A DNA stretch of 64,000 bases from DASUPK01 sp963815665 (GTDB taxonomy: Bacteria > Actinomycetota > Thermoleophilia > Solirubrobacterales > 70-9). The translations under genes and the position numbers were made by a program. Location: positions 124,001 through 188,000 of the forward strand of contig CAWFHN010000011.1 of NCBI GenBank assembly GCA_963815665.1, written 5' to 3'. The first letter of the stretch is position 1. Every line of letters begins with the position of its first letter. Shown here in pieces: positions 8,710 to 20,786 of the stretch. Below the pieces are notes generated by a model that ran no database searches, was not told where the DNA came from, and saw only the letters and a program-made list of their open reading frames with translations.

Positions 8710-10332
8710 TCAGGCAGAGATCGCTGCCGACGGGTCGCTGGGTGCCACCGCGGTCCCTGGGAGCCGCCTCGTGAACCAGAGCGAGAGCAGCGCCAGCGCC
8801 GCGACCGCTCCGAGCGATTTCCGGAGCGCGTCGAGTTGGGCATCGCCATACGCGTCGGCGACAGCCGTGGCCTGGCCTTCGGGAAGGCCCGCGTCGCTCG
8901 CCCGCTTCTCGACGTCCGACACCGGAACGATGTCGATCCCCTCCTCTGTGTTGGCGGTGATCGTCTGCTCCACCGGCGCGGGCAGCTGCGGGTTGTCGGT
9001 GATGCGTTCGTTGAAGCCGTTGATCAGGCCGACGATCAGCACCGCGCCGATCAGCGCCGTGCCGAGCGATGCCCCGAGGTTGAGCGCGGTGCCCTGTAGG
9101 CCGCCGGTCTCACTCGTCTGCGACGGCGCGACCGAGGACATGATCACGTTGCCGAGTTGAGAGGCGAGCAGCCCGGCGCCGGCGCCGATCAGCACGAGCG
9201 CGACCTTGAAGCCCGTGTCGTTGAGCTGGACGTCGAGCGTTGCGAGCATCACGATCGCGCCGGCACTGATCGATAGGAGGCCCATCTGGCTCACCGTCCT
9301 CGGGGACCGCCTGCCGGCGATCTTGGGACCCAGCAAGGCGAAGACGAGCATGGCGGCGGACATCGGCAGGAGCCGCTTGCCGGTCTCGAATGCGTCGAAG
9401 CCGAGGACCACTTGGAGATAGACGGGGACGACGAAGAAGGTTCCCATCAGGACGAGCTGCTGCCCGAGAAGGGTTAAGAGGCCGGCGCGAAGCCGCTCGA
9501 TCCGGAGCAGGGCGGTATCCACCAGGCGATCGAGCCCCAGGCGGTGGCGGCGGTCCTCCCAGATCACGAATCCGGCGAGGACCCCCAGCCCGCCCAGGAT
9601 CAGGAACGGGACGACAGAGAAGCCGAGTGGGGTTATCTCGGTGCCGTTGATGGTCGGGGCGCTACGCGGCTCGATCAATCCCCACTTGCTGCTCATCAGG
9701 ATCCCGAACACGATCAACCCCAGGGCGGCCGCGGAAAGCGCCGACCCGACGATGTCGAGGCGAGGTCGATGCTCGGCAGCCGGGGCACGCGCGATATGAC
9801 CGCGTGCCAGCAGGATTCCGATCACGGCCACGGTCTCTCCGGCGAAGACCCAGCGCCAGCTCAGGTTGGTGGTGAACCAGCCGCCGATCAGCGGGCCGGC
9901 GGCAACCGCGACCGCCGTGATGCCGCCGACCAGGGCATACGCGAGCGCCCTGTCCTTGCCCTCGTAGTTTGCGGCGATCAGCGCCGCGATGGCGGGGATC
10001 ACGAAGATGGCCCCGCACCCCTCGACCCCGGACCAGCCGATCAGGAGAACGGGAAGGCTCGGGCTGAGGGCGGTGGTCAGCGAGCCGACTCCGTAGATCC
10101 CCAGTCCGATGGCGAACGCGCGGTTGCGGCCGAGGATGTCGCCGAGCTTGGCGCCGGTGAGCATCAGGGCGGCCATCACGAGCGTGTACATCGTGATCGC
10201 CGACTGGACTCCCTGGATCGACGTGTTCAGGTCCGCGGTGATCTGCGAGATCGACACGTTCATGACGCTCGAGTCGAGGGTCATCACGAACTGCGCGGAC
10301 GCCAGGATGGCGATGGGAATCCACTTGCGCAT
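8710..10332 (-). CDS. MFS transporter, DHA2 (EmrB/QacA-like) family
   Basis: A 540-residue permease with about 14 predicted membrane helices. The N-terminal segment ILASAQFVMTLDSSVMNVSI and the motif-A loop GAKLGDILGRNRAF are typical of DHA2 drug:H+ antiporters. A ~60-residue extracytoplasmic loop with a VEQTITANTEEG stretch precedes the last helix. It lies directly upstream of the CLC gene and may be cotranscribed with it. The substrate is unknown. Its ATG is divergent from the coiled-coil gene at 10378, with a gap of about 45 bases. Confidence 0.87.
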   Translation of the reverse strand: MRKWIPIAILASAQFVMTLDSSVMNVSISQITADLNTSIQGVQSAITMYTLVMAALMLTGAKLGDILGRNRAFAIGLGIYGVGSLTTALSPSLPVLLIGWSGVEGCGAIFVIPAIAALIAANYEGKDRALAYALVGGITAVAVAAGPLIGGWFTTNLSWRWVFAGETVAVIGILLARGHIARAPAAEHRPRLDIVGSALSAAALGLIVFGILMSSKWGLIEPRSAPTINGTEITPLGFSVVPFLILGGLGVLAGFVIWEDRRHRLGLDRLVDTALLRIERLRAGLLTLLGQQLVLMGTFFVVPVYLQVVLGFDAFETGKRLLPMSAAMLVFALLGPKIAGRRSPRTVSQMGLLSISAGAIVMLATLDVQLNDTGFKVALVLIGAGAGLLASQLGNVIMSSVAPSQTSETGGLQGTALNLGASLGTALIGAVLIVGLINGFNERITDNPQLPAPVEQTITANTEEGIDIVPVSDVEKRASDAGLPEGQATAVADAYGDAQLDALRKSLGAVAALALLSLWFTRRLPGTAVAPSDPSAAISA

Positions 10333-10377
10333 GGAAAGCGGCTCGCCGCGATCCTATGTCCCACTAGGCTTCCCGAC

Positions 10378-10918
10378 ATGGGTGAAAAACACGTAGCCGA
10401 GGAACTTGCTGCCAGGGCGGCCGACGCCGTCCGCCAGGCGGTGGCCGAGGCCGAGGAGCGCGCGGCCGAGATCATCCGCGACGCGGAGGCGAAAGCCGCC
10501 AACATCCGCGAGCAGGCCGAGGCCGATGCAGCTCAGATCAGGGAACGCGGCGAGGCGGACGCCCGCGGGCAGATCGAGGCCGCCAAGCGGGCACTCGACG
10601 AGCTGGGTGGGACCCTGGTCGCGGCGGCATCGGGGGCGATTCCCAAGGCCGAATCGCCCGAGCCCGAGCCCGAGCCTCGAGCCGGAGCCCGAGGCCGAGC
10701 CCGAGCCGCAACCAGAGCCCGAGAGCCCCGGCGCTCCGGAGGTCCCGGTCTCGCCCCCCGCGGCGAATGGAGATGATGCCGCCGAGCGGCTGGTGGCGAT
10801 GAAGCTCGCGGTCGACGGCAGCGACCGGGCCGCCATCGAGGCCGAGCTCAACGGCAGGTTCGGCGCCGGCGAACGCTCCGCCCTGCTCGACGACGTACTC
10901 AGCCGGGTCACCCGTTAG
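10378..10918 (+). CDS. Ala/Glu-rich coiled-coil protein with Pro-Glu repeat, frameshifted
   Basis: The first ~100 residues (MGEKHVAEELAARAADAV onward) form one long heptad-like coiled coil rich in A, E and R. A Glu-Pro repeat follows. At base 10678 an extra C breaks the repeat. The original frame then degenerates into arginine-rich sequence ending at 10776. The next frame continues the EPEPEP pattern and ends with a well-formed ~50-residue helical domain (ERLVAMKLAVDGSDRAAIEA) that stops at 10918. Joining the frames gives 179 residues. The function is unknown and the coil is only generically DivIVA-like. Confidence 0.6.
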
Positions 10919-10975
10919 CTTGCGCCCCTTCGCGGGTAGGAGCGCTCCCGACCCACGTTCGAAGGGGGCTCAGCG

Positions 10976-11950
10976 ATGGACAACGTGACTCTCGGGCGCA
11001 GCGGGCTGCAGGTGAGCCCGATCTGCATCGGCACCTGGCAGCTCGGCGGCGATTGGGGCGAGTTCGACGAGGGGGCGGCGATTGAGGCCATTCGTCAGGC
11101 CCGGTCCCTCGGGATCAACTTCTTCGACACCGCCCAGGGATACGGATGGGGGCGCAGCGAGGAGCTGCTCGGCCGCGCGCTCGCGGATGAGCTGCGCTCC
11201 TCGCGAGACGAGGTCGTGATCGCCACGAAGGGCGGCCTGAGAATGGAGGGTGACGAGCAGAAGCGGGATTCGAGCCCGGAATGGCTCCGCGAGGGAGTGA
11301 AGCGCAGCCTCGACGCGCTGGGGATCGATCACATCGACCTCTTCCAGCTGCACTGGCCCGACCCCGACACGCCCTTCGCCGAGACGGCGGCAGCCCTCCA
11401 GGAGCTGGTCGACGAGGGCAGGATCAGCCATGTCGGGGTCTCCAACTTCGATCCCGCGCAGATCGACGAGTTCTCCCGGACGCGCCCCGCGGAGACCCTG
11501 CAGCCCGTCTACCACCTGTTCCGCCGGGAGGTCGAGGACGACCTGCTCCCCTACTGCCGCGAGCACGACGTCGGAGTGCTGGCATACGGCCCGCTTGGGC
11601 ACGGCCTGCTGACGGGCACGATGGTGGAGGATCAGGAGTTCCGGGACGGCGACTGGCGAGCGGGGAGCGCGGTGTTCCAAGGCGATGGGTTCCGTCGGAA
11701 CCTCCAGGCCGTTGACCGCCTCTCCGAGCTCGCCGAGGAGATTGGGATCAGCGTGAGCCAGCTCGCCATTGCCTGGGTGCTCGCCAACCCAGCGGTGCAC
11801 GTGGCGATCGTCGGCACCCGCAATCCGGAGCACATCGCGTCCGCGGTCGAGGCAGCCGAGGTGAGCTTGCCCGACGAGGTCCTCGTGCGGATCGACTCGG
11901 TCATGGAGGGCGCCGTGCAGGTCGGTGGCCCCTCGGCCGAGGGCGTCTAG
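10976..11950 (+). CDS. Aldo/keto reductase
   Basis: A 324-residue (alpha/beta)8 NADPH-dependent oxidoreductase. The catalytic tetrad is visible: D51 (FFDTAQGYGWGRSEELLG), Y56, K85 (IATKGGL) and H126 (FQLHWPD). The C-terminal NADPH site includes AIVGTRNPEHI. The family reduces aldehydes and ketones, and the subfamily with SxxLLGxAL after the tyrosine is common in actinobacteria. A GGGGG-rich ribosome site precedes the ATG by 7 bases. Its substrate cannot be inferred from the neighbours. Confidence 0.9.
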   Translation: MDNVTLGRSGLQVSPICIGTWQLGGDWGEFDEGAAIEAIRQARSLGINFFDTAQGYGWGRSEELLGRALADELRSSRDEVVIATKGGLRMEGDEQKRDSSPEWLREGVKRSLDALGIDHIDLFQLHWPDPDTPFAETAAALQELVDEGRISHVGVSNFDPAQIDEFSRTRPAETLQPVYHLFRREVEDDLLPYCREHDVGVLAYGPLGHGLLTGTMVEDQEFRDGDWRAGSAVFQGDGFRRNLQAVDRLSELAEEIGISVSQLAIAWVLANPAVHVAIVGTRNPEHIASAVEAAEVSLPDEVLVRIDSVMEGAVQVGGPSAEGV

Positions 11951-11991
11951 CCACTGCAGGAGGCTCAGAAACAGCTCGACGCCTATGTCCG

Positions 11992-13020
11992 TCAGACGGC
12001 GGCGGCGGTGCCCGTGGCCGGCTCGTGCCGGAGGATGCTGATGTACGCGATCGCTCCGGGGATCGTCGGCAGCCAGAAGGAGAAGGCGCGGTATGAGAGC
12101 ACGGCAACGATCGCCAGCCCGCCGGGCACGTTGAAGGCGATCAGCGCGCCGATCATGCCGCCCTCCACGCCGCCGATGCCCCCGGGCAGTGGGAGCAGGT
12201 TCGCCGTCATGCCGATGAAGTAGGAGGCGACGATCACTCCCGCCGGCGGTGGGGTGCCGAACGCGTGCAGGCAGGCCCAGAGGACGGCGATGTCGAAGCC
12301 CCACCAGCCTGCCGCCCAGAGCCCGTTGACGGGCCGCTCCCTGAGGATCTCGATCGCTCCGCGGACGCCGCCGGCCAGGGTGTTGGGCACGGTCGCGAGG
12401 GCGGCGCGCCAGCGCTGGCGGCGGCTGGGATCGCGTAGCCGCTCGGTGGTCTCGTGCAGCTCTCCACCGAAATACCCGATCAGGAGCGCGGCGACGATGA
12501 TCAGCCCGGCCACGGCGGCGGGGATCAGCGTGAACGCGATCGGGCTTGGGCCCGAGAGGATCCCGGTTCGCAGGCCCAGCCCGGTGATCACGACCGCCCC
12601 CATGTAGACGGTGTAGAGGAGGATGAGCATCGTCGCCATGCGCAGCGCCACCAGCGAGGCGGACAGCCCGTCCCGCCGCAGGGCCCACGCCGTCAGCGCG
12701 ATGCCGCCGATCCCACCCGCCGCGAGCAGCCTCGTGGCGGCGAGGCTCGCCAGCGTGATGCGATAGCTCTGCGCCCAGCCGATCCTGGCCTCGTGGCCGA
12801 TCACGCCCCGGAAGAGCGCGACGTAGCAGAAGAACGAAGCGATCTCGAGGAACAGGCCCGTGATCAACCATCCGGGCTGGCCCTTGTCGAGCCTCCTCCA
12901 GGTGTCCCCGAGGCCCGCGATGTTCGGTAACACGATGTAGAGGGCGCCGAGCGACGCCGCCGCGAACGCGAGGCCGATCAGGATCTGCCTCTTGGTGAAG
13001 CCTCTCGGTGCTTCGTTCAT
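11992..13020 (-). CDS. Flippase-like membrane protein (LPG synthase TM region, UPF0104)
   Basis: A 342-residue integral membrane protein with about eight hydrophobic segments. It contains the family blocks TRLLAAGGIGGIALTAWAL and LLPLPGGIGGVEGGMIGAL, which are characteristic of the lysylphosphatidylglycerol synthetase membrane domain family. It lacks the cytosolic aminoacyl-transferase domain, so it is not a complete MprF. Stand-alone members are proposed lipid flippases or transporters. The gene overlaps the upstream VOC gene by 4 bases. Confidence 0.8.
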   Translation of the reverse strand: MNEAPRGFTKRQILIGLAFAAASLGALYIVLPNIAGLGDTWRRLDKGQPGWLITGLFLEIASFFCYVALFRGVIGHEARIGWAQSYRITLASLAATRLLAAGGIGGIALTAWALRRDGLSASLVALRMATMLILLYTVYMGAVVITGLGLRTGILSGPSPIAFTLIPAAVAGLIIVAALLIGYFGGELHETTERLRDPSRRQRWRAALATVPNTLAGGVRGAIEILRERPVNGLWAAGWWGFDIAVLWACLHAFGTPPPAGVIVASYFIGMTANLLPLPGGIGGVEGGMIGALIAFNVPGGLAIVAVLSYRAFSFWLPTIPGAIAYISILRHEPATGTAAAV

Positions 13021-13460
13021 CCGCGCCGAAAGGTCCCCGCGCCGCCACCGGCGCGGGCGCCCTGCGTGTACTCGGCCATGTCCTGGCTCCAGAACTCGAC
13101 CACGTTGCCGTCCGGGTCCGTGACGTAGATCGCCCGTCCGGGGCCGAGCTGGATCGGGCCCTCGACCTCGGTGCCGGCCTCCTCGATACGCGCCTTGAGG
13201 GCATCGATCTCGGCGTCGTCCGTGTGGAAGGCGTAGTGCACGTGGGCGCCGCCGCGTCCGCCGGCCAGCCCCACCTGCTCGGTCCAGAGCCCGAGCCTCG
13301 CCGTCTCGCCGACCAGGTACCAGTAGCGACCCTCAGCGCCCTCGCCATAGAGCGTCTCCTTGAAGCCGAGGACATCGCGGTAGAAGCGCCGGGCAGCGTC
13401 GAGGTCAAGCACCTCGAGGACGAGTTCCGAGATCCCGCTGACCGGCGGCCTCCCGTTCAT
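13017..13460 (-). CDS. VOC (glyoxalase/dioxygenase) family protein
   Basis: A 147-residue protein with the two beta-alpha-beta-beta-beta modules of the vicinal oxygen chelate fold: ISELVLEVLDLDAARRFY at the start and YVTDPDGNVVEFW near the end. Candidate metal ligands are the histidines of HVHYAFH and the glutamate of VVEFW. The end is a Gly/Ala/Arg-rich tail. It is the first gene of a two-gene unit with the flippase-like protein. The reaction is unknown. Confidence 0.78.
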   Translation of the reverse strand: MNGRPPVSGISELVLEVLDLDAARRFYRDVLGFKETLYGEGAEGRYWYLVGETARLGLWTEQVGLAGGRGGAHVHYAFHTDDAEIDALKARIEEAGTEVEGPIQLGPGRAIYVTDPDGNVVEFWSQDMAEYTQGARAGGGAGTFRRG

Positions 13461-13485
13461 GGGGGCGAGCTTAACCTGGGCCGCC

Positions 13486-14705
13486 GTGGTTCCCGCGACC
13501 TACAAGCGAATCCTGGCCACTCCCGGAGCGCGAATGCCGCTTGTGGGAGCGACCATCGGCCGGCTGCCGTTCGCGGCTCTCGAGTTCGCGACCGTGCTGC
13601 TCGTGCAGGCGAACACCGGCTCGTTCGCGCAGGCCGGCCTGGTCATCGCCGCCTACTCGATCGCGGTCGCGGCGTCGATGCCGCTCCAGGGCCGGATCAT
13701 CGACCGAGTCGGTCAGACGCGAGTGCTGCTGATCACCACGGCCGTGAGCTCGTCGGCGGTGATCGTGCTCGTCCTGCTGGCGGAGGGAGGATCGACGCTC
13801 GGCCCGATGATCGCCGCGAACGCCGTCGCGGGCGCCTTCGTGCCGCCGATCGGAACCAGCATCCGGACCATCTGGGCTGACCTGATCCCCGATCCGAAGC
13901 TGAGGGAAAGCGCGTTCGCGCTCGATGCGGTGATGCTCGAGGTTGCGTTCGTCTGCGGTCCCCTCCTGACCGGCCTGGCGATCGCGGTCGCATCTCCGGC
14001 GGCTGCTGTCTTGGTGAACGTTTTCCTGGCCGTGACGGGATCGGTCGTCTTCGCCTCCTCTCGGGCGTCGCGCGAGTGGCGCGGCGGGACCCATGATCTG
14101 GGCATTCTGGGGCCGCTTCGTGCCCGTGGTGTAGTGACGCTCATGGGGGCCGCCTACGGGGTCGGTCTCGCGGTCGGCGCACTGGAGCTGGGAATCACCG
14201 CCTTCGCGACCAGCCATGACGCCCGGGCGCTCTCGGGCGCGCTGATCGCCGCCCAGGCCGTGGGCAGCTTCGCCGGGGGTATGGCCTACGGGAGCGGCAC
14301 ATGGCGCGGTCCCGCTGGGCGGCGGCTGGCGATTCTCGGAGCGGTCCTCATGGTCACCGTGATCCCACTCGTCGTCGTCCCATCGCTGCCCGCCGCGTTC
14401 CCGCTGATGCTGATCAGCGGCGTCGCGCTCGCTCCCACAACCGCCGTCATCTACGTGATGCTGGATTCCCTCGCCCCGGCCGGGACCGCCGCCGAGGCGA
14501 CGGGATGGGTTCTGATGGCGGTGATCAGCGGCGCCGCCACGGGCAACGCCGCCGCCGGGGCCGCGGTGGGGGCCTCCGGTCCGCACGCGGGCATTGCCGT
14601 CGCCCTGGTGGGCGCCGCCCTGACCACGGTCGTGGCCTGGGTCGGCCGCCACAATCTCAGCGTGCCCGAGCGGGGAACGTCCGTTCGGCTCCTATCATCG
14701 ACGTA

Positions 14706-14706
<1 letters not shown>
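13486..14706 (+). CDS. MFS transporter, 12-helix
   Basis: A hydrophobic protein of about 406 residues with 12 predicted helices. The first-helix region is GATIGRLPFAALEFATVLL and the motif-A-like loop is PLQGRIIDRVGQTRVL. The family is a general actinobacterial MFS exporter. The GTG at 13486 (VVPATYKRIL) is preferred. An in-frame ATG at 13459 also exists but would overlap the divergent VOC start codon. Neither has a clear ribosome site, so a leaderless message is possible. Its stop TAG shares a base with the GTG start of uvrA. Confidence 0.8.
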
Positions 14707-17672
<2,966 letters not shown>

Positions 17673-17747
17673 GGGCGCCCGCGCGCTAAGGAATTCCGCC
17701 CGTTTAGCCGAAGGGAGTTGAGACCGCGTCTGCGCAGCAGGCCACGG

Positions 17748-18388
17748 ATGGCTTCTCCATGGGGCAACAAGCGGGTGCGAAGGGCCACCATCGCCCTCGT
17801 ATCCGCCTGCACGCTGGGCGTTGGGGCGGCGAACGCCGTCGCCGACTCTTCCCCGGCGGCGCCGGTCCTGACAGGGACCAATCCGCCGTCACCCGGGAAG
17901 ACCGTGCACGTCGTCATCCAGGGAACGGCACCTGCCGGAACGAAGGTCAAGGTCTATCCCAACGGCAATTGCTCGGGGCCTCCGTACCCGCCTGCCCCCG
18001 CCGCGACCCTCGCCTCGCCAGGCGTCGAGGTGCAGGTGCCGAATGACACGGCCACGACGCTGAGCGCGACGGCGGTGGATGCCTCGAGCAACGTCTCATC
18101 CTGCTCGGCCCCGATCACCTACGTCGAGGACTCGCGCCCGCCGGCACCTTCATCAGGCGGCTCCATCTCAACCGGGCCAAGGGGACCGTAACCCCGGTGT
18201 TCGGCAGTGACGAGCCCTCTACGACCTTCGAGTGTCGCCTGACCCGCTGGGGCCGCTGCCGTCCCGGACAGCGCACGTGGCACATCCGCCCCGGACGTCG
18301 CATCTTCCGAGTTCGAGCCCGTGACGCTGCCGGCAACGTCGATCCCACCCCTGCCGTCAAGACCGTCACGTACAACCCCGTCGTCTGA
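17748..18388 (+). CDS. Secreted Ig-like repeat protein, frameshifted
   Basis: The ATG at 17748 starts a basic region, then a signal peptide (RATIALVSACTLGVGAANAV) with a cleavage site near ANA-VA. A beta-rich domain with GKTVHVVIQGTAPAGTKVKV follows. In the first frame the protein stops at 18191 after STGPRGP. The -1 frame from the G run at 18181-18184 continues with TVTPVFGSDEPSTTFECRL and RVRARDAAGNVDPTPA, the classical end of bacterial Ig-like repeats. The combined product would be about 213 residues and stop at 18388. One missing G is the simplest explanation. Confidence 0.6.
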
Positions 18389-18412
18389 TCCCTCAGGCGA
18401 GATACTGCGGGT

Positions 18413-19195
18413 GTGGGAGAGAGCTTGCTCGCGAGCATCAACTTCGAGATCAATAGCAGCGCTGCGCTCGACACCGCCGATCAGCGGGCCGGTCTCATCC
18501 TGCTCGCCGCGATGCTGCTCTCCTTCGGCTTCATCAGGTTCAGCACCCGGATGATCCGCGCCGAGGTCTCCTGGTGGCCGGGCAACGTCTCGCCGGGCGG
18601 GCTCCACATCCACCACCTGGTGTTCGGGATCGTGGGCATGATGGTGGCCGGCTTCCTGAGCTTCGCGCTCCAGCCGGGTGAGCCATGGGTGGAGATCCTG
18701 GCCGGCCTCTTCGGGATCGGGATGGGTTTGACCCTCGACGAGTTCGCGCTCTGGCTGTATCTGGAGGACGTCTACTGGTCGGAGGAGGGGCGCAACTCGG
18801 TGGACGCGGTGATCTTCGCGGCGATCATCGGGGGCGGCCTGGTCGTCGGCTTCGTACCGCTCGACGCCGGGAACGGCGGCTCGACGCTGGCGATCATCTT
18901 CAGCGTCGGGCTCAACCTGACCCTCTGCGTGCTGGTCGCGCTGAAGGGGAAGTTCAGCGCGGCGGTCGTCGGGATGTTCATTCCGCCGGTCGCCTGGGTG
19001 GCGGCGATCCGCCTGGCGCGCCCGGGTTCGTGGTGGGCCAAGCGGCGCTACAAGCCGGGGAGCGGCAAGCTCGTCAAGGCCGAGGGGCGAAAGGCGCGCC
19101 ACGACAGGCGGGTGAAGCGCTTCCAGGACCTGATCGGCGGGGCGCCGTCCCTGCCGAGCCCGCGCGCGCCGGGATCCGGCCGCTCCGAGGAGTAG
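18413..19195 (+). CDS. Conserved integral membrane protein, function unknown
   Basis: A 260-residue protein from a GTG start with about six membrane segments and a basic cytoplasmic tail (KAEGRKARHDRRVKRFQDL). Conspicuous polar motifs inside the membrane region are GGLHIHHLVFGI and GLTLDEFALWLYLEDVYW. Such conserved His and Asp/Glu residues suggest a metal site or an enzyme, but I do not recognise a characterised family. It shares direction with the preceding secreted protein and the following small membrane gene. Confidence 0.65.
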   Translation: MGESLLASINFEINSSAALDTADQRAGLILLAAMLLSFGFIRFSTRMIRAEVSWWPGNVSPGGLHIHHLVFGIVGMMVAGFLSFALQPGEPWVEILAGLFGIGMGLTLDEFALWLYLEDVYWSEEGRNSVDAVIFAAIIGGGLVVGFVPLDAGNGGSTLAIIFSVGLNLTLCVLVALKGKFSAAVVGMFIPPVAWVAAIRLARPGSWWAKRRYKPGSGKLVKAEGRKARHDRRVKRFQDLIGGAPSLPSPRAPGSGRSEE

Positions 19196-19208
19196 CCTCG
19201 CGCTCATA

Positions 19209-19230
19209 CGGCCGCCTTCGGGGGCGGCCG
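19209..19230. other. GC-rich stem-loop between two membrane-protein genes
   Basis: A perfect 8-bp stem, CGGCCGCC at 19209-19216 pairing with GGCGGCCG at 19223-19230, closes a 6-base loop TTCGGG. No T-run follows, so it is a weak terminator candidate at best. It sits 22 bases before the ATG at 19252 and could instead stabilise or separate the two transcripts. Confidence 0.45.
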
Positions 19231-19251
19231 GCAAATGGAGAGGAGACCCAC

Positions 19252-19635
19252 ATGAGAGGTGCGGGTCGAGTTGTGTTTGCGGCGATCCTGCTGCTGATGA
19301 TTGGGGTGCTCAACATCATCTACGGCATTGGCGCCGTCAGCGATGCACACTTCTACGTGAACGACACCCGCTACATCTTCACGAACCTGCACACGATGGG
19401 GTGGGTGCTGATCATCCTCGGACTGATCCAGCTGACCGGCGGGTTCTCGCTGATGGCGGGCAACGCGTACGGTCGTGTCATCGGGATCATCGGAGGATCC
19501 CTGGGGGCAATCGGTGCGCTCTTGTCGATGGGCGACCATCACCCATTCTGGGAGCTGGGCATCTTTTTCCTCTGTGTTTGGGTGGTTCACGGCATCGTTG
19601 TCTTCGGCGAAGACGAGAGGGCTGCCGGAATCTGA
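19252..19635 (+). CDS. Small four-helix membrane protein (DUF7144-like)
   Basis: A 127-residue protein with four membrane segments, starting MRGAGRVVFAAILLLMIGVL. Between helices 1 and 2 lies a soluble loop with HFYVNDTRYIFTNLHTMGW, typical of the actinobacterial DUF7144 family. AGGAG precedes the ATG by 8 bases. The molecular role is unknown. A strong hairpin terminator follows the stop. Confidence 0.75.
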   Translation: MRGAGRVVFAAILLLMIGVLNIIYGIGAVSDAHFYVNDTRYIFTNLHTMGWVLIILGLIQLTGGFSLMAGNAYGRVIGIIGGSLGAIGALLSMGDHHPFWELGIFFLCVWVVHGIVVFGEDERAAGI

Positions 19636-19642
19636 GCGAGCT

Positions 19643-19680
19643 CCGCGGGAGCCTGGGTGGCCAGGCTCCCGCGGTTTGCT
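19643..19680. terminator. Strong intrinsic terminator after the DUF7144-like gene
   Basis: A perfect 14-bp inverted repeat, CCGCGGGAGCCTGG (19643-19656) pairing with CCAGGCTCCCGCGG (19661-19674), has a 4-base loop GTGG and is followed by TTTGCT. It lies between the plus-strand gene ending at 19635 and the minus-strand ROK kinase gene ending at 19759. The U-rich side favours terminating the plus-strand gene. Confidence 0.8.
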
Positions 19681-19758
19681 CTCAGCCTGAATCCGGAGCG
19701 GCTCTGCGCCGCGTCGGCGCGTTCGCCGAGCGGGATTCCAGCTCAACCGCTCGTACGA

Positions 19759-20748
19759 CTACTTCGCGTCGACCAGCAGGGCGGCGCCGATAGCGCCGCC
19801 CAAGTCGCCGAGCGCGGCGAGCCGCATATCCGGCGGGCGATCGTCGACGAACAGATGAGGATGCATGCGCTGCGCGATCCGGTGGACGTACTTGTTCCCG
19901 AGGCGCTCGCCAAGGCCGCCGCCGATGATCACGGCGTCCGGATCGAGCAGGTTGACCGACGAGGCAATCCCGACGCCGAGGGCCCTGACGGCCCTGTCCA
20001 TCAGGGTCGTGGCCAGGTCGTCGCCGTGCTTGAGCGCGCGTTCCCAGATGCCGCTGGTGAGGCGATCGCGGTTGTGCTCCTCCATGATCTTGAAGAGATC
20101 GGTTTTCGCGCCCTTCTTGACGCGCTTGCGCGCCTCGATCTCCATCGCCATCCGCCCGGCGTAGGCCTCCATGCAGCCCTTGCGCCCGCAGGTGCAGCGG
20201 GCGCCGCCGCGTTTGACGACCACGTGCCCGATCTCGCCGGCGGCGCCGCGGCCGAGCCATTGCTTCCCGTCCAGGATCAATCCCCCGCCGACGCCGGTTC
20301 CCCACCAGACGCCGAGGATGGTGTTGAACTCCTTGCCGGACCCGAGCTCGAACTCACCCTGGACGGCCACGGAGACGTCGTTGCCGATCCGGACTGGGAC
20401 CCCGAGGTCCTTGGAGAGCGTCTTGCCGAGCGGGAAGGAGCCGGTCCAGCCGGGCAGGTTGCGAGCGTCGGAGACCACGCCGGTCTCCTCGTCGGCGTCG
20501 CCAGGAGACCCCATTCCCACCCCCTTCAGATCGCGGGTGCCGAGGCCCGCCTCGGAAGCCGCCTCTCGCATCGTCGCCTCGACCTCGCGCGCCACGTCCT
20601 CGGGGCCGCCCGTCTCGGGCGTGGGTCGCCGAGACTGGCCGAGGACCTTGTTCTTCTCGTCGACCACGACGGTCTGGATCTTGGTCCCGCCGAGATCGAT
20701 GCCGCCGCGTGCCGTCCGCTTCGAGTCGGGGCTCACGCCGCAGACCAT
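19759..20748 (-). CDS. ROK family sugar kinase (glucokinase-like)
   Basis: About 329 residues. The phosphate-binding loop is GGIDLGGTKIQTVVVDE and the sugar site includes GNDVSVAVQGE. The ROK zinc motif is GHVVVKRGGARCTCGRKGC, followed by MEAYAGR. ROK kinases phosphorylate glucose or other hexoses with ATP or polyphosphate. The absence of an N-terminal HTH argues against a repressor. ATG 20748 (MVCGVSPDSKR) is chosen, with TTG 20760 and GTG 20736 also possible. An unusual basic insert (EARKRVKKGAKTDLFKIMEE) follows the zinc motif. Confidence 0.85.
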   Translation of the reverse strand: MVCGVSPDSKRTARGGIDLGGTKIQTVVVDEKNKVLGQSRRPTPETGGPEDVAREVEATMREAASEAGLGTRDLKGVGMGSPGDADEETGVVSDARNLPGWTGSFPLGKTLSKDLGVPVRIGNDVSVAVQGEFELGSGKEFNTILGVWWGTGVGGGLILDGKQWLGRGAAGEIGHVVVKRGGARCTCGRKGCMEAYAGRMAMEIEARKRVKKGAKTDLFKIMEEHNRDRLTSGIWERALKHGDDLATTLMDRAVRALGVGIASSVNLLDPDAVIIGGGLGERLGNKYVHRIAQRMHPHLFVDDRPPDMRLAALGDLGGAIGAALLVDAK

Positions 20749-20786
20749 AACCGGCGGCAACCGGGACTTTTGCGAAGCTGACCCCC

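Noticed and set aside
10672..10690. Programmed +1 frameshift in the Pro-Glu repeat
   Set aside because: No Shine-Dalgarno-like stimulator, pseudoknot or rare-stop arrangement is evident. The same window has several homopolymer-type shifts, so an error is the simpler explanation.
10970..13408. Minus-strand open frame of 812 codons covering the aldo/keto reductase and flippase genes
   Set aside because: The aldo/keto reductase on the other strand has its complete catalytic tetrad. The antisense frame has no recognisable domain and spans several real genes.
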